Shown here piece after piece: positions 10,301 to 17,626 of a DNA stretch of 64,000 nt. This DNA is from Bacteroidaceae bacterium (GTDB lineage: Bacteria > Bacteroidota > Bacteroidia > Bacteroidales > Bacteroidaceae): contig JAFUOP010000014.1 in the NCBI GenBank assembly GCA_017481875.1, forward strand, positions 1 to 64,000, read 5' to 3'. Numbering within the stretch: position 1 is the stretch's first letter; each line of letters starts with the position of its first letter. The notes beneath the pieces are model-generated. The model was given only the letters and a program-made list of their open reading frames with translations, was not told the origin of the DNA and did no database searches. Position numbers and translations under genes: made by a program.

Positions 10301-11741
10301 TGTATTCGTATGCTACGGCAAGCACCTCGTCGGCACGGAGAGCTGTTTTCAGCGAGATGAATCCCAATGCTCTGTTTATAGTATATTCCGACGATGAGAG
10401 CAATCGTGCGCTTGAGAGTTTCTCGTAGTCGCGGCCACCGTATAAATTGTCGTTCCCGTTGAGCAGGTTGTTTACCTGGTCTATGTTACGAATTCCGGCG
10501 TATGTGCTGTTAATCTCGCTGTAAAGATTATTGGCATTATTTACGGGTATTGCAGCAGTGCCGGTGCTTGTCCAGCGGTTATTGCTTATGTGGCTTTGCT
10601 CTGCGAGGTCGGCAAAGGCTACTATATTACGCGGGTTGTTGTAGTCGCCATTCTTGTTTGTTACCCATACTTCTATTCGGTTTATGTTTATTCCCGATAT
10701 TACTGTGGGCAGTTGCGCCATTGCACGGTCGTAGCTGTCGCGGAAATAATGTGCAAGGAAGAAGTGCTTGTTCTCGTCGTAATCGGTAATCTCAATCTCG
10801 TATGTGGTAAGTTGTGTGCCACCCTTTGAATTGACTACAGTGCTGTTCGATGTTTTTTGTGATAAAACAGTTTGCAGAGTGAGTTTGCCGAATTGCAGGT
10901 CGGCTCTGATACCAAAAAGTGATGATGCTCCTTTTATGAGGCTGGAGTTTGTGGGGAAGGTTACATTTCCGGCCTCGAGCAGCTTTATAACCTCGTCTTC
11001 TTTTCCGTCGTATTTAAGATTTATCTTTTTTGCATCGTAGCTGAACGTAGCTTCGGTGTTGTAGTTGAAGTCCATATTCATTTTGTCTCCAACGCTTCCT
11101 TTCACGTTCAGGTTTATCTTTTCATCAAAATCGAATGTGTTTGTTTTGCGGTTGCGCTCGCTGAGTGAAGGGTTGTCCACCTCCTGAATAGAATATCCGA
11201 ATTTTATCTCTGCATTTCCCTGTGTTTTAATCTTTACACCTCCCGGGCCGAATATTTTTTCGGCCGGCCCAAGGTCGAAATGCATGTCGGTAAAGTCGAA
11301 TTTATCGCCCTCTTTTGCTTTTATCCACTCTTCGTCATTCTTTTTGCGGAAATAGTCCTGCATAGAATTGCTCATACGCCAATTTACATACTCGTCCTGT
11401 GTGAGCAGAATGGGAGTAGATAGGTACCTGCCGCTTTCGCCCAGGCGCGAGCCTAAAGAGTATGTCCCTTCTTTGTCGTGGTAAGTGGTGTCGGGTTTTA
11501 TGTTGGCCGGTGTACGCAGGTCCATAGGGAGCTGCTTTATGTCTTCTATCTTTAATGGTGTTGTTTGGGAAATAGGGTATATTGGCTTCAGGCTGTCTTT
11601 TCTTGCTTGCTCGGCCTTGCGCTTCTCGGTTCTTTGTTGTATTCTTTGGTTGCGTGTTGCTTGGGCATTGCTGTTCTGCGCAACTATAAATTCTATAGCT
11701 GTGCAAAAAAGCAAAAGTATTAATAACACGCGTTGTTTCAT
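4323..11741 (-). CDS. sprA: Type IX secretion outer membrane translocon SprA/Sov
   Basis: This 2472-aa protein is the giant outer membrane barrel that forms the type IX secretion (and, in gliders, motility) conduit. I chose the ATG at 11739-11741 because it starts a signal peptide (MKQRVLLILLLFCTAIEFIVAQ). The frame stays open 108 codons further upstream, but only as a shadow of ruvA. Family features are visible: the N-terminal segment GGVKIKTQGNAEIKFGY and the following beta-rich SprA-type repeats, a proline/basic linker (residues near 1890-1960), and a terminal beta strand ending in F-S-L-A-K. The size is close to that of known SprA proteins. It lies 20 nt downstream of ruvA, a linkage known in other Bacteroidota. 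Partners such as PorV or GldKLMN are not in this window. Confidence 0.95.
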   Translation of the reverse strand: MKQRVLLILLLFCTAIEFIVAQNSNAQATRNQRIQQRTEKRKAEQARKDSLKPIYPISQTTPLKIEDIKQLPMDLRTPANIKPDTTYHDKEGTYSLGSRLGESGRYLSTPILLTQDEYVNWRMSNSMQDYFRKKNDEEWIKAKEGDKFDFTDMHFDLGPAEKIFGPGGVKIKTQGNAEIKFGYSIQEVDNPSLSERNRKTNTFDFDEKINLNVKGSVGDKMNMDFNYNTEATFSYDAKKINLKYDGKEDEVIKLLEAGNVTFPTNSSLIKGASSLFGIRADLQFGKLTLQTVLSQKTSNSTVVNSKGGTQLTTYEIEITDYDENKHFFLAHYFRDSYDRAMAQLPTVISGININRIEVWVTNKNGDYNNPRNIVAFADLAEQSHISNNRWTSTGTAAIPVNNANNLYSEINSTYAGIRNIDQVNNLLNGNDNLYGGRDYEKLSSARLLSSSEYTINRALGFISLKTALRADEVLAVAYEYTYGGQTYQVGEFSTDVKDSKSTLFLKLIKPNSNSPVNACWDLMMKNVYSLGTRNIKSNDFKLDIYYASDSLGTNITYLPEEALKSKTLLQLLNLDRLDSNNTKEAPNGIFDFIEGYTVDAASGRIFFPSIEPFGNYLKEKIGNNALADKYIFQELYDSTRTVAKQIAEKDKFYIIGEYTGSAANVINTGSTNIPRGSVVVTAGGVTLTENSDYQVDYASGIVTILNQSIIDAGTNVQVSLESNTLFNMQRKTVLGLNWKYDFSNELNFGGTFMSLTEKPLTSKVDMGSEPLNNRIWGFNLSWKKQSQWLTNLLDRLPLISCTAPSSINLTAEFAKLDAGTSSDVQSEASYIDDFESTENGIDIKQASSWMLSSLPTGLSYSELTNNILTGYDRALISWYTIDPLFTRRSSSLTPAHIKSDLEQLSNHYVREVYERELYPNKESTYGESSTLSLFNVTFYPNERGPYNLDPDLDVNGKLNNPEKRWGGITRQLTTTDFEGANIQYIEFWLLDPFIYEQAEMGGDLYFNLGEVSEDILKDGKKFFENGLPASSNSYDYEETVWGRVPTINSLVYAFDNNADSRSQQDVGLDGLSNTDESMYPTYQNYLNAIKGRVRAEIYDSIAADPAGDNYHYFRGSDYDAAKKSIMERYKYYNNTEGNSPTSGGGESYSSAAKSTPDVEDSNQDFTMDEYENFFQYHISLRPENMQVGSNYITDKRTVTSKLRNGNTESVDWYKFRIPVEEYEKAVGNIRDFTSIRFLRMYMTSFRKPITLRFATMELIRGDWRPYQQPIASKNNTAPTISGEFTMSAINIEEHGDRQPVNYVLPPGISRIIDPSQPQLRQDNEQALALQVNNLGSKESRAVYKKSNLDVRQYERIQLYVHAEAPEIDVTQLDNNDLSLFVRLGSDYKSNYYEYEVPLYITPHGSYDSNSSAAAAIVWPAENMIDIPLAKLTNIKVKRNTLRNSQTGGINNTTIYSEYDEENPKNRISIVGSPTLGQVKVMMIGVRNNTSTAKSGTVWVNEMRLLGFNNKSGWAAQGNLNVKLSDLGTITAQGRMETAGFGGLEDKLASRRTDDYYRYTITGTFDLGRFLPKATKVSLPTYYSFTEEVSSPLYSPFDTDLLLDDVLNSYNGASRDSLKNIAEVHSVVKNFSISNAKINISSPTPMPYDPANLSFSLSYSTTENSGSTINWENKLNWKASINYNYSSPIKTIKPFASIKSKSKWTRILKDWGINPLPQSIGANTDMIRNYHEMQRRDLNAIDGGENIPLTFSQQFYWNRNFTMKWDPTTNLKMNISTGTNAEIEEPFLPVNKERFPNEYAIWKDSVKRSIKDFGRPLSYQQSFTASYNLPINKLPIFEWISSADINYTASYNWARGNKVNNINLGNNISNKRNVTLKGNFNMEKLYNIFPYLEETNKRFASSKSTKKAKNSKQKTKTVKAKKVKPFTKEITLSPDTGTVVAHNLNSKKFELNARTKGGKAYKVKYKVIDENSIFIKTKDTIPVKLTIIPKTKEEGDRSKLAKAMQYPTRALMMLRTFSINYTNAYAMTLPGFMPDAGDIFGQNSTNGFMAPGLDFAFGLTSDSWLRKAHERNWLLKNDSVAAQATTTLGEDLQVRATLEPLADLKIDLNASWTRNKNRTIQFMYDGMPFSESGSFSMTTISIGTAFDLGNADNNYKSSAYNKFIENIETIHGRVESKYANSKYPTGSTLAGQPYNPANGAVDKYSSDVLIPAFLSAYTGGDAGSSSLDIFPKFMRMLPNWKIKYSGLGKLPFFAKYFKSVNIEHGYKSVYAVGSYSTYATYMEYTNGIGFVSNSTTNLPVPSSRFNIGAVSINESFSPLIGLNVTTDKNLTIGAKYIKSRVLNLSLTAIQLVETHTEELALNVGYKIVNFKPFNGGKKASKSKEQKGNDINLRADFSFKNNTSLCRSIDLGTTQATSGNKLFSYSFTADYAYSKNLTLSLYFDRQKTIPLISASSYPTTTTDFGISMKFSLAK

Positions 11742-11761
11742 ATTCCCCCTTTGTGTCTCGT

Positions 11762-12355
11762 TTATAACTCTTTGAGTGCGAGTTTTATAACTTGTTCTAT
11801 GGTGGCTGTGGGGTTGTTCTTTGTAACACTTTGCACCACTTTGCTTGCTGCGGCTCCCGGGAAACCAAGCATAACAAGAGCTGCAACAGCCCCATCTACC
11901 ACGTCGTTGTCTATTGTTGTGCTTGTTTGTGCTGTGCCGACAACCTCGCCGCCAATCTCTTTTATCTTGTCTTTTAAATCTACTATTATGCGTTGTGCTG
12001 TCTTCAGGCCTATTCCCTTTACGCTCTTTATGGCTTTGTCGTTGCCACAGGCTATAGCTTCGCATAGCTCTGTGATGGTGAATGCCGAAAGAATTGTACG
12101 TGCAGTGTTGCCACCGATTCCCGAAACGGATATAAGCAGAAGAAATAGTTCTCTCTCCTGTTTGTTACTGAAGCCGTAAAGCTGGTGTGAGTCCTCGCGT
12201 ATAACCTCGTAAATGAATAACTTAGCCTCTTTTTTGCCTTGCAGGGCACTATATGTGTTAAGAGTGATGTTTGCAGCATAACCAACCCCGCCACACTCTA
12301 TTATGGCTGTGGCAGGTGTGAGCTCTGCAATTTCCCCTTTTAGATATTCTATCAT
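11762..12355 (-). CDS. ruvA: Holliday junction branch migration protein RuvA
   Basis: The 197-aa protein binds four-way DNA junctions and loads the RuvB motor in recombinational repair. Domain I is the OB-like N-terminus ([12 protein letters not shown]). Domain II contains two helix-hairpin-helix motifs, SGIGGNTA (about 78-85) and [12 protein letters not shown] (112-123). A flexible linker and the short C-terminal RuvB-contacting domain follow. Length is normal. It sits between an ABC exporter (60 nt upstream) and sprA (20 nt downstream) on the same strand, so the three are probably co-transcribed. ruvB and ruvC are not adjacent. Confidence 0.96.
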   Translation of the reverse strand: MIEYLKGEIAELTPATAIIECGGVGYAANITLNTYSALQGKKEAKLFIYEVIREDSHQLYGFSNKQERELFLLLISVSGIGGNTARTILSAFTITELCEAIACGNDKAIKSVKGIGLKTAQRIIVDLKDKIKEIGGEVVGTAQTSTTIDNDVVDGAVAALVMLGFPGAAASKVVQSVTKNNPTATIEQVIKLALKEL

Positions 12356-12415
12356 ATTGTGTTATATTATATCTTCTTTTTAACGTCTTTTTCCCCTCTT
12401 TATTGTATGTGTTTC

Positions 12416-14080
12416 TTATGTTTCTTGCGGTTTTTCTATTCTTAACACATTGTCGCAGTATTGTATTATAGCCGGGCGGTGTGTTACGAAAATTAGTGTT
12501 TTGCCTGCCTGGCTGCTTGTGAGGCGGTGCAGCATCTCTTTTTCGGTTTCTTCGTCAAGTGCCGATGTAACCTCGTCGAGAATAAGTATGCTGCCGGGGC
12601 GCAGAATTGAGCGTGCAACAGCTATGCGCTGCGCTTGTCCCTCGCTTAAACCGCCACCTTGCTCCGATAGCTCGGTGTCAATCCCTTGTGGCAGTTCTGT
12701 AACATAGTCGGCACAGGCAATGTGCAGTGCTTGCATCATCTCTTTTTCTGTGGCTGCGGGGTTGCCCATAAGCAGGTTGTCTCTTATGGTGCCGCTTATA
12801 AGGCTGTTGCCTTGTGGAATATATACAAAATTACAGCGGGTGAGGGTAGATGATTTATAGCTCTTTTGTTTGTCGTATATCTCCACCTCTCCTTCTTGTG
12901 GGTTTATAAGAGCGACAAGCAGGCGTATTAATGTGGTCTTTCCGGTACCTGTCTCGCCAACAATTGCTGTGCAGCTATTGGGCGCAAAATCGTAACTGAA
13001 ATTATTGAAAATGTGGCGGCTTTCACCGTCGTATTTAAAATTCACTCCTTTAAAACGGACGCCGGCTATTCCTTGCAGCATAATAGATTCGCCTTGCTCC
13101 TCTTCGGGAATATCTTCAAGCTCATACAAACGCTCTGCTGCCGTGAAAGAGGAAACAATGCTTGGAATAAATCTGCTGATGTCCATTGTGGGGCGTTGTA
13201 TGAGCCCTACAAGTTGCAAATATGCCGAAAGAGAACCGAAACTTACAATACCTGTAGCAAGCCCTTGGACTCCCCACATAAAAGCTATGAGATAGCCTGT
13301 CGCAAACCCAAGCTGTGTGAAACTGTATGCTCCCAAAGAGAATTTTGTGCGGTTGCGAATTTGTCCTTGCAGTTTTTTTTGAAGGTTTGTGAGCTGTTCC
13401 TCGGTACTGTCGTTCTGCTCTAACGCTTTTATTAGGGCCTTGTGCTGCAAGCTCTCCTGCAAAACTTCCTGTATGCGGCTGTCGCTGTCGCGTACTTCGC
13501 GGTTCAGCTTGCGCATCTTTCTTACATAGAAATTACTTGCAAGCATAGCTGCAGGCAGTGCTACAAGCACCGACACTGCAAGTATCGGGCTCATTGAAAA
13601 CAGTATTGTGAACGATGCCAATAACTGCACCAGCACAACAAGGGTGGCCGGTATGATTTCTGTTATCAGTGATGTTATGTTGTTAACATCGCCCTCCAGC
13701 CTGTTTACAAGGTCCCCGGTATGATGCTTTTGCAGGTGAAGCCATTCGCCACGCAAGAGCCGTGAAAAGATCTTTAAGCGCATTTTGTTGCGTACCTCAA
13801 CGCCTATAACTGCGTGTATCCAGCGATTAATGGAGCGTGAAGCTATTTCTGTGAGCATAAGAGCACCGATAATGACACCGGTAACTGCTATTGAACCTTC
13901 GCTCTCGCCGGTTGCTATGTCGATAGCGCGTTTGCAGGCAAGAACCCACAATAGCTGACAAGTGATGTCCAGCAGCCCTATAAAAGTGTTTATAATAGCT
14001 TGCCCGCGTGCTCCTTTGGAATTTTTCCAAAGCCATTTAAGCAGCCTTTTTAAAGGTATGTTGTTTGTTATGTGTCTCAT
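12416..14080 (-). CDS. ABC transporter, fused permease and ATPase
   Basis: The 554-aa half-transporter has an N-terminal type I exporter membrane domain (about 25-310, five to six hydrophobic segments) and a C-terminal nucleotide-binding domain. Visible motifs are Walker A GETGTGKTT (375-383), Q-loop PQG (422-424), signature LSEGQ (478-482), Walker B ILILDE (498-503) and the H-loop His534. It would work as a homodimer or with an unlinked partner. The substrate cannot be read from sequence; lipid or drug export (MsbA/LmrA-like) is typical of this architecture. It appears to head the ABC-ruvA-sprA transcription unit, with a -7 box TAtaTTTG just upstream. Confidence 0.92.
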   Translation of the reverse strand: MRHITNNIPLKRLLKWLWKNSKGARGQAIINTFIGLLDITCQLLWVLACKRAIDIATGESEGSIAVTGVIIGALMLTEIASRSINRWIHAVIGVEVRNKMRLKIFSRLLRGEWLHLQKHHTGDLVNRLEGDVNNITSLITEIIPATLVVLVQLLASFTILFSMSPILAVSVLVALPAAMLASNFYVRKMRKLNREVRDSDSRIQEVLQESLQHKALIKALEQNDSTEEQLTNLQKKLQGQIRNRTKFSLGAYSFTQLGFATGYLIAFMWGVQGLATGIVSFGSLSAYLQLVGLIQRPTMDISRFIPSIVSSFTAAERLYELEDIPEEEQGESIMLQGIAGVRFKGVNFKYDGESRHIFNNFSYDFAPNSCTAIVGETGTGKTTLIRLLVALINPQEGEVEIYDKQKSYKSSTLTRCNFVYIPQGNSLISGTIRDNLLMGNPAATEKEMMQALHIACADYVTELPQGIDTELSEQGGGLSEGQAQRIAVARSILRPGSILILDEVTSALDEETEKEMLHRLTSSQAGKTLIFVTHRPAIIQYCDNVLRIEKPQET

Positions 14081-14099
14081 TTTGCTCTATTCTAATCTG

Positions 14100-14107
14100 C
14101 AAATATA
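14100..14107 (-). promoter_or_regulatory. -7 promoter box of the ABC-ruvA-sprA unit
   Basis: The minus strand reads TAtaTTTG about 20 nt upstream of the ABC transporter start. No TTTG is seen at the expected distance. Confidence 0.45.
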
Positions 14108-14212
14108 ATAATTTCAATTAATAATATCGTGCGCGCGACGCAAATAATGAGCAGAAACCTTTTTTGGTTTATAAAAATACTCTTTACGCCTCCTTTTCTC
14201 GGTATTATTACA

Positions 14213-14220
14213 TATATTCG
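14213..14220 (+). promoter_or_regulatory. -7 promoter box of the transglutaminase-like lipoprotein gene
   Basis: TAtaTTCG, the TTCG variant of the -7 box, lies 26 nt before the chosen ATG. The leader would be short. Confidence 0.45.
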
Positions 14221-14246
14221 CGGTAAATGTGAAATCAAGTGATGCT

Positions 14247-16874
14247 ATGAAAAATTATATTGTCTTTTGCTCTGTTGCATTAATTGCTTTGTTTACATCT
14301 TGTACACAATGCAGTAAAGAGAATTTCGATGAAAAGGGCAGAATAGCCCAAGATTTTGAGCAACGTCGTGCCTTGGTCGGCAATGAAGCGTTTTTTACTG
14401 TTTTTGACGAGGAGTTGCACGGTACACGTTTGCAGGCAATGCAGTTCCTTTATGCCTATATGCCCTTGCCCGACATTGCCGACTACCCTGCACAGTTCCA
14501 CCTGCAAAATGTAGATTATGCACTAAAAGCACGTGAAGAGATGCCTTGGGGCAGGCAAGTGCCACAGAGGGAGTTCCTGCATTTTGTGCTTCCTGTGAGG
14601 GTGAACAATGAAGATATGGACACCAGCCGAGTGGTTTTTTATGAAGAACTTAAAGAGCGCGTGAGTGCTCTCTCTATGCACGACGCTGTGCTTGAGGTGA
14701 ATCATTGGTGCCACGAAAAGGTTACCTATACCCCCAGCGACGCCCGCACAAGTTCTCCGCTTGCATCGGTACGCACAGCGTATGGCCGTTGTGGCGAAGA
14801 ATCTACCTTCACTGTTGCAGCTTTGCGTGCAGTGGGTATTCCTGCAAGGCAGGTTTATACCCCTCGCTGGGCACATACCGACGATAACCACGCCTGGGTT
14901 GAGGCCTGGGTCGATGGAAAGTGGCACTTCCTGGGGGCGTGTGAGCCCGAGCCTGTTCTCGACCTCGCTTGGTTCAATGCTCCTGCCTCACGCGGTATGC
15001 TCATGCACACAAAGGCTTTCGGTAATTACGATGGCCCCGAGGAGGTCGTTGGTCGCACACCTTGCTACACCGAAATAAATGTTACGGCCAATTATGCACC
15101 TGTGGCACCTGTAACAGTGCGCGTAGTAGATGAGGCCGGTGCCCCGGTTTCTACCCCTGTTGAGTATAAAATATATAATTATGCTGAATTCTTTACTGCG
15201 GCAACACGTATGAGCGACGCCGAAGGCTATGCAACCCTTTCCACAGGCAAAGGCTCTCTGCTTGCGTGGGCTGCAGCCAATGGTAAGTTCGGTTATGCCC
15301 ATTGCACTGCCGGCAGTGGCGACACTGCCGTGATAGTGCTCGACAAGAGCAGTGGTTACACAGCCTCTTTTGAAATGAATATCACACCACCGAAAGAACG
15401 CAACACTCTGCCCTTGGTAACACCGGAGCAGGCAAGTGAAAATGCCCGTCGTTTTGCTTGTGAAGATTCCATACGCAATGCCTACGTTGCAACATTTATG
15501 TCTCCCGCCGATGCCGCAGCTCTAGCCCGCACGATAGGTGCCGATGAGGCTGTGGTTGCAGAATTTGTAAAGAAATCGCGTGGTAACTATGCTGTAATTA
15601 AAAATTTCTTGTTGGGTGCGGGGAAAGAAAAACTCCCCCTGGCATTGAAACTTCTCTCGGTTATCGCGGACAAAGATTTACGTGATGTGGAAGCTGCGGT
15701 GTTGCACGACCACCTTGCCAATACTCCTCAATTGCAGAACGGCGCACTCTTCTATGAATATGTATTGAACCCTCGCGTGAGCAATGAAAAACTCACCCCC
15801 TACAAGGCTTTCTTTAGCGAGTGCTTTACACCGGCCGAAAGAGCAGCCTTTGCAGTTTCGCCACAAGAGTGGGTGGAGTGGTGCCGCAGCCACATAACCA
15901 TAGACAAAGAGTGGAATCCGCAGCTGTTGTGTATGTCGCCACAGGGCGTGTGGGAAATGCGTGCGTGCGACACTCACTCACGTAATATATTCTTTGTGTC
16001 GGGTGCCCGCAGTATGGGTGTTGCTGCCCGCATAGATGCTGTTACGGGTAAAACCCAGTGGTTTTCGCAACAAAGTGGTTGGGTTGATGTCGATTTTGAA
16101 GCGGAGGCCTCTATCGCACCGCAGCAAGGAACTCTTGCAGCCTCTTTTGTGCCTACAAGGTATATTGACAACCCTAAATACTATTCTCATTTTTCAATAT
16201 CTAAAATAGTTGATGGTCGCTTGCAGTTGCTTAATTACCCCGAGACTGCAACTTATGGCTCAATGCTAAAGAATGGGACAAAAACCGATGCAGGTGATTA
16301 TCTTCTGGTGAGCGGCACGCGAATGGCCGACGGAGGTGTTCTTGCTCACTTGACTTTCTTTGCAATAGGCAATGGAGAGTGTAAAAATATTGTCTATCAT
16401 CAGCGCGAAAGCGATGAACGTCTGCAAGTTATCGGTAGCTTTAACAGCGAGAACCTCTTTTGCGATGCCGAGGGAAAGAGACGTTCGCTGCTCTCTGCTA
16501 CAGGCCGTGGATATTATGTGATAGCCCTCATTGCTCCAAGCAACGAGCCCACCAACCATTTTCTGCGCGATGTAATGCCCTATGCTGCCGATTTTGAGAA
16601 TTGGGGGCAGAAACTGGTGTTTCTCTTCCGCAACGGCAATGAGGCGTCGCGCTTTGTGAATGATTTTCCGGCATTGCCTTCAACCGTTGTGTGGGGTACC
16701 GATATTGACGATGCTATTTACAACGAGGTTGTTGCAAATATGAAATTGGAAAATCCTGCCCGCCCCATAATTCTTGTGGCCGATACATTTAACCGTGTGG
16801 TGTTTATGTCGCAGGGTTATTCAATAGGGCTTGGCGAGCAACTTGTAAAGGTTATAAAGCAATTGAGTGAGTAG
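14247..16874 (+). CDS. Transglutaminase-like domain lipoprotein
   Basis: The 875-aa protein has a lipoprotein signal (MKNYIVFCSVALIALFTSC, lipidated Cys19). The internal ATG was preferred over a GTG six codons upstream because it places the signal peptide at the N-terminus. A transglutaminase/protease-like core contains YGRCGEES with Cys182 and DNHAWVEAWV with His215. An acidic residue in the ACEPEPVLD segment (233-239) probably completes the triad. A beta-sandwich-like domain follows (about 285-360). The last 100 residues resemble a thioredoxin-like fold but show no CxxC. Such proteins act as surface or periplasmic peptidases or peptide cross-link processors; the substrate is unknown. It is monocistronic and ends 1 nt from the convergent cutC. 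Confidence 0.87.
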   Translation: MKNYIVFCSVALIALFTSCTQCSKENFDEKGRIAQDFEQRRALVGNEAFFTVFDEELHGTRLQAMQFLYAYMPLPDIADYPAQFHLQNVDYALKAREEMPWGRQVPQREFLHFVLPVRVNNEDMDTSRVVFYEELKERVSALSMHDAVLEVNHWCHEKVTYTPSDARTSSPLASVRTAYGRCGEESTFTVAALRAVGIPARQVYTPRWAHTDDNHAWVEAWVDGKWHFLGACEPEPVLDLAWFNAPASRGMLMHTKAFGNYDGPEEVVGRTPCYTEINVTANYAPVAPVTVRVVDEAGAPVSTPVEYKIYNYAEFFTAATRMSDAEGYATLSTGKGSLLAWAAANGKFGYAHCTAGSGDTAVIVLDKSSGYTASFEMNITPPKERNTLPLVTPEQASENARRFACEDSIRNAYVATFMSPADAAALARTIGADEAVVAEFVKKSRGNYAVIKNFLLGAGKEKLPLALKLLSVIADKDLRDVEAAVLHDHLANTPQLQNGALFYEYVLNPRVSNEKLTPYKAFFSECFTPAERAAFAVSPQEWVEWCRSHITIDKEWNPQLLCMSPQGVWEMRACDTHSRNIFFVSGARSMGVAARIDAVTGKTQWFSQQSGWVDVDFEAEASIAPQQGTLAASFVPTRYIDNPKYYSHFSISKIVDGRLQLLNYPETATYGSMLKNGTKTDAGDYLLVSGTRMADGGVLAHLTFFAIGNGECKNIVYHQRESDERLQVIGSFNSENLFCDAEGKRRSLLSATGRGYYVIALIAPSNEPTNHFLRDVMPYAADFENWGQKLVFLFRNGNEASRFVNDFPALPSTVVWGTDIDDAIYNEVVANMKLENPARPIILVADTFNRVVFMSQGYSIGLGEQLVKVIKQLSE

Positions 16875-16875
16875 A

Positions 16876-17622
16876 TTATAGTGAGTGTGGCTTTATAGCT
16901 TCCACAATTCTTTTTACCTCCTCACAGCTTGTCTCCTTGCGGGCATATTCGTCGTGTTCGCTGTTTCCCATACTCACCCCGCTATGGCGGAAGCGCATAC
17001 CGCTCTCCACGCTTGTGCGTGCCGATGCGTGAATCTCTACAGCTGCAGTCTCTTGCAGAATATGTGCTGCATTGCGGCTGTTTACTCCGCAGCCGGGCAT
17101 TATTATTATGCGCCCGCAGGCCTGTTGAACAAGTTCTCTAATGAGGGGAATACCTTCGTATGCAGTGGCTGCCTGCCCCGATGTAAGCACTCTGTGGCAG
17201 CCCAAGGCAATAATATCCTCGAGTGCTTTTCGCGGCTCTCGGCACATATCAAATGCGCGGTGAAAGGTGATGCTCATTCCGCTTGCTGCGGCTATGAGCC
17301 TGCTGCATAGTGCGGTGTCTATGTCGCCATCGGCTGTGAGTGCGCCTATAACAACTCCATCGGCTCCAAGTTCCTTGCAAGTGCGTATGTCTTGTTCCAT
17401 GCAGGCGACCTCTTCTTCGTTGTATAGGAAATCTCCACTGCGTGGGCGTATAATTACATTAAGTTCAATCCCTTCTACTTTGCGTGCTTGTGCAATGAGC
17501 CCCCTTGAGGGGGTGATGCCACCTACTTCGAGTGCTGCGCATAGCTCTACACGTGCAGCACCACCGTCGCGTGCGGCAATTACACTCTCCACGCTGCCTG
17601 CGCATATCTCTAATTTTGCCAT
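16876..17622 (-). CDS. cutC: CutC family protein
   Basis: The 248-aa protein is a TIM-barrel member of the CutC family. Markers are the N-terminal LEICAGSVESVIAARDGGA, the central NVIIRPRSGDFLY, ITFHRAFD, LTSGQ, and IIIMPGCGVNSRN. CutC was first linked to copper homeostasis, but its enzymatic role is not firmly established. The start lies 4 nt after the stop of the upstream fucosidase gene, so the pair is almost certainly one transcript. The gene ends 1 nt from the convergent lipoprotein gene, without room for a separate terminator. Confidence 0.95.
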   Translation of the reverse strand: MAKLEICAGSVESVIAARDGGAARVELCAALEVGGITPSRGLIAQARKVEGIELNVIIRPRSGDFLYNEEEVACMEQDIRTCKELGADGVVIGALTADGDIDTALCSRLIAAASGMSITFHRAFDMCREPRKALEDIIALGCHRVLTSGQAATAYEGIPLIRELVQQACGRIIIMPGCGVNSRNAAHILQETAAVEIHASARTSVESGMRFRHSGVSMGNSEHDEYARKETSCEEVKRIVEAIKPHSL

Positions 17623-17626
17623 TATG

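Noticed and set aside
11742-12065. A 108-codon N-terminal extension of sprA in the same frame
   Set aside because: It overlaps ruvA in another frame, is rich in Arg, His and Ser with no family resemblance, and would bury the signal peptide that begins at 11741.
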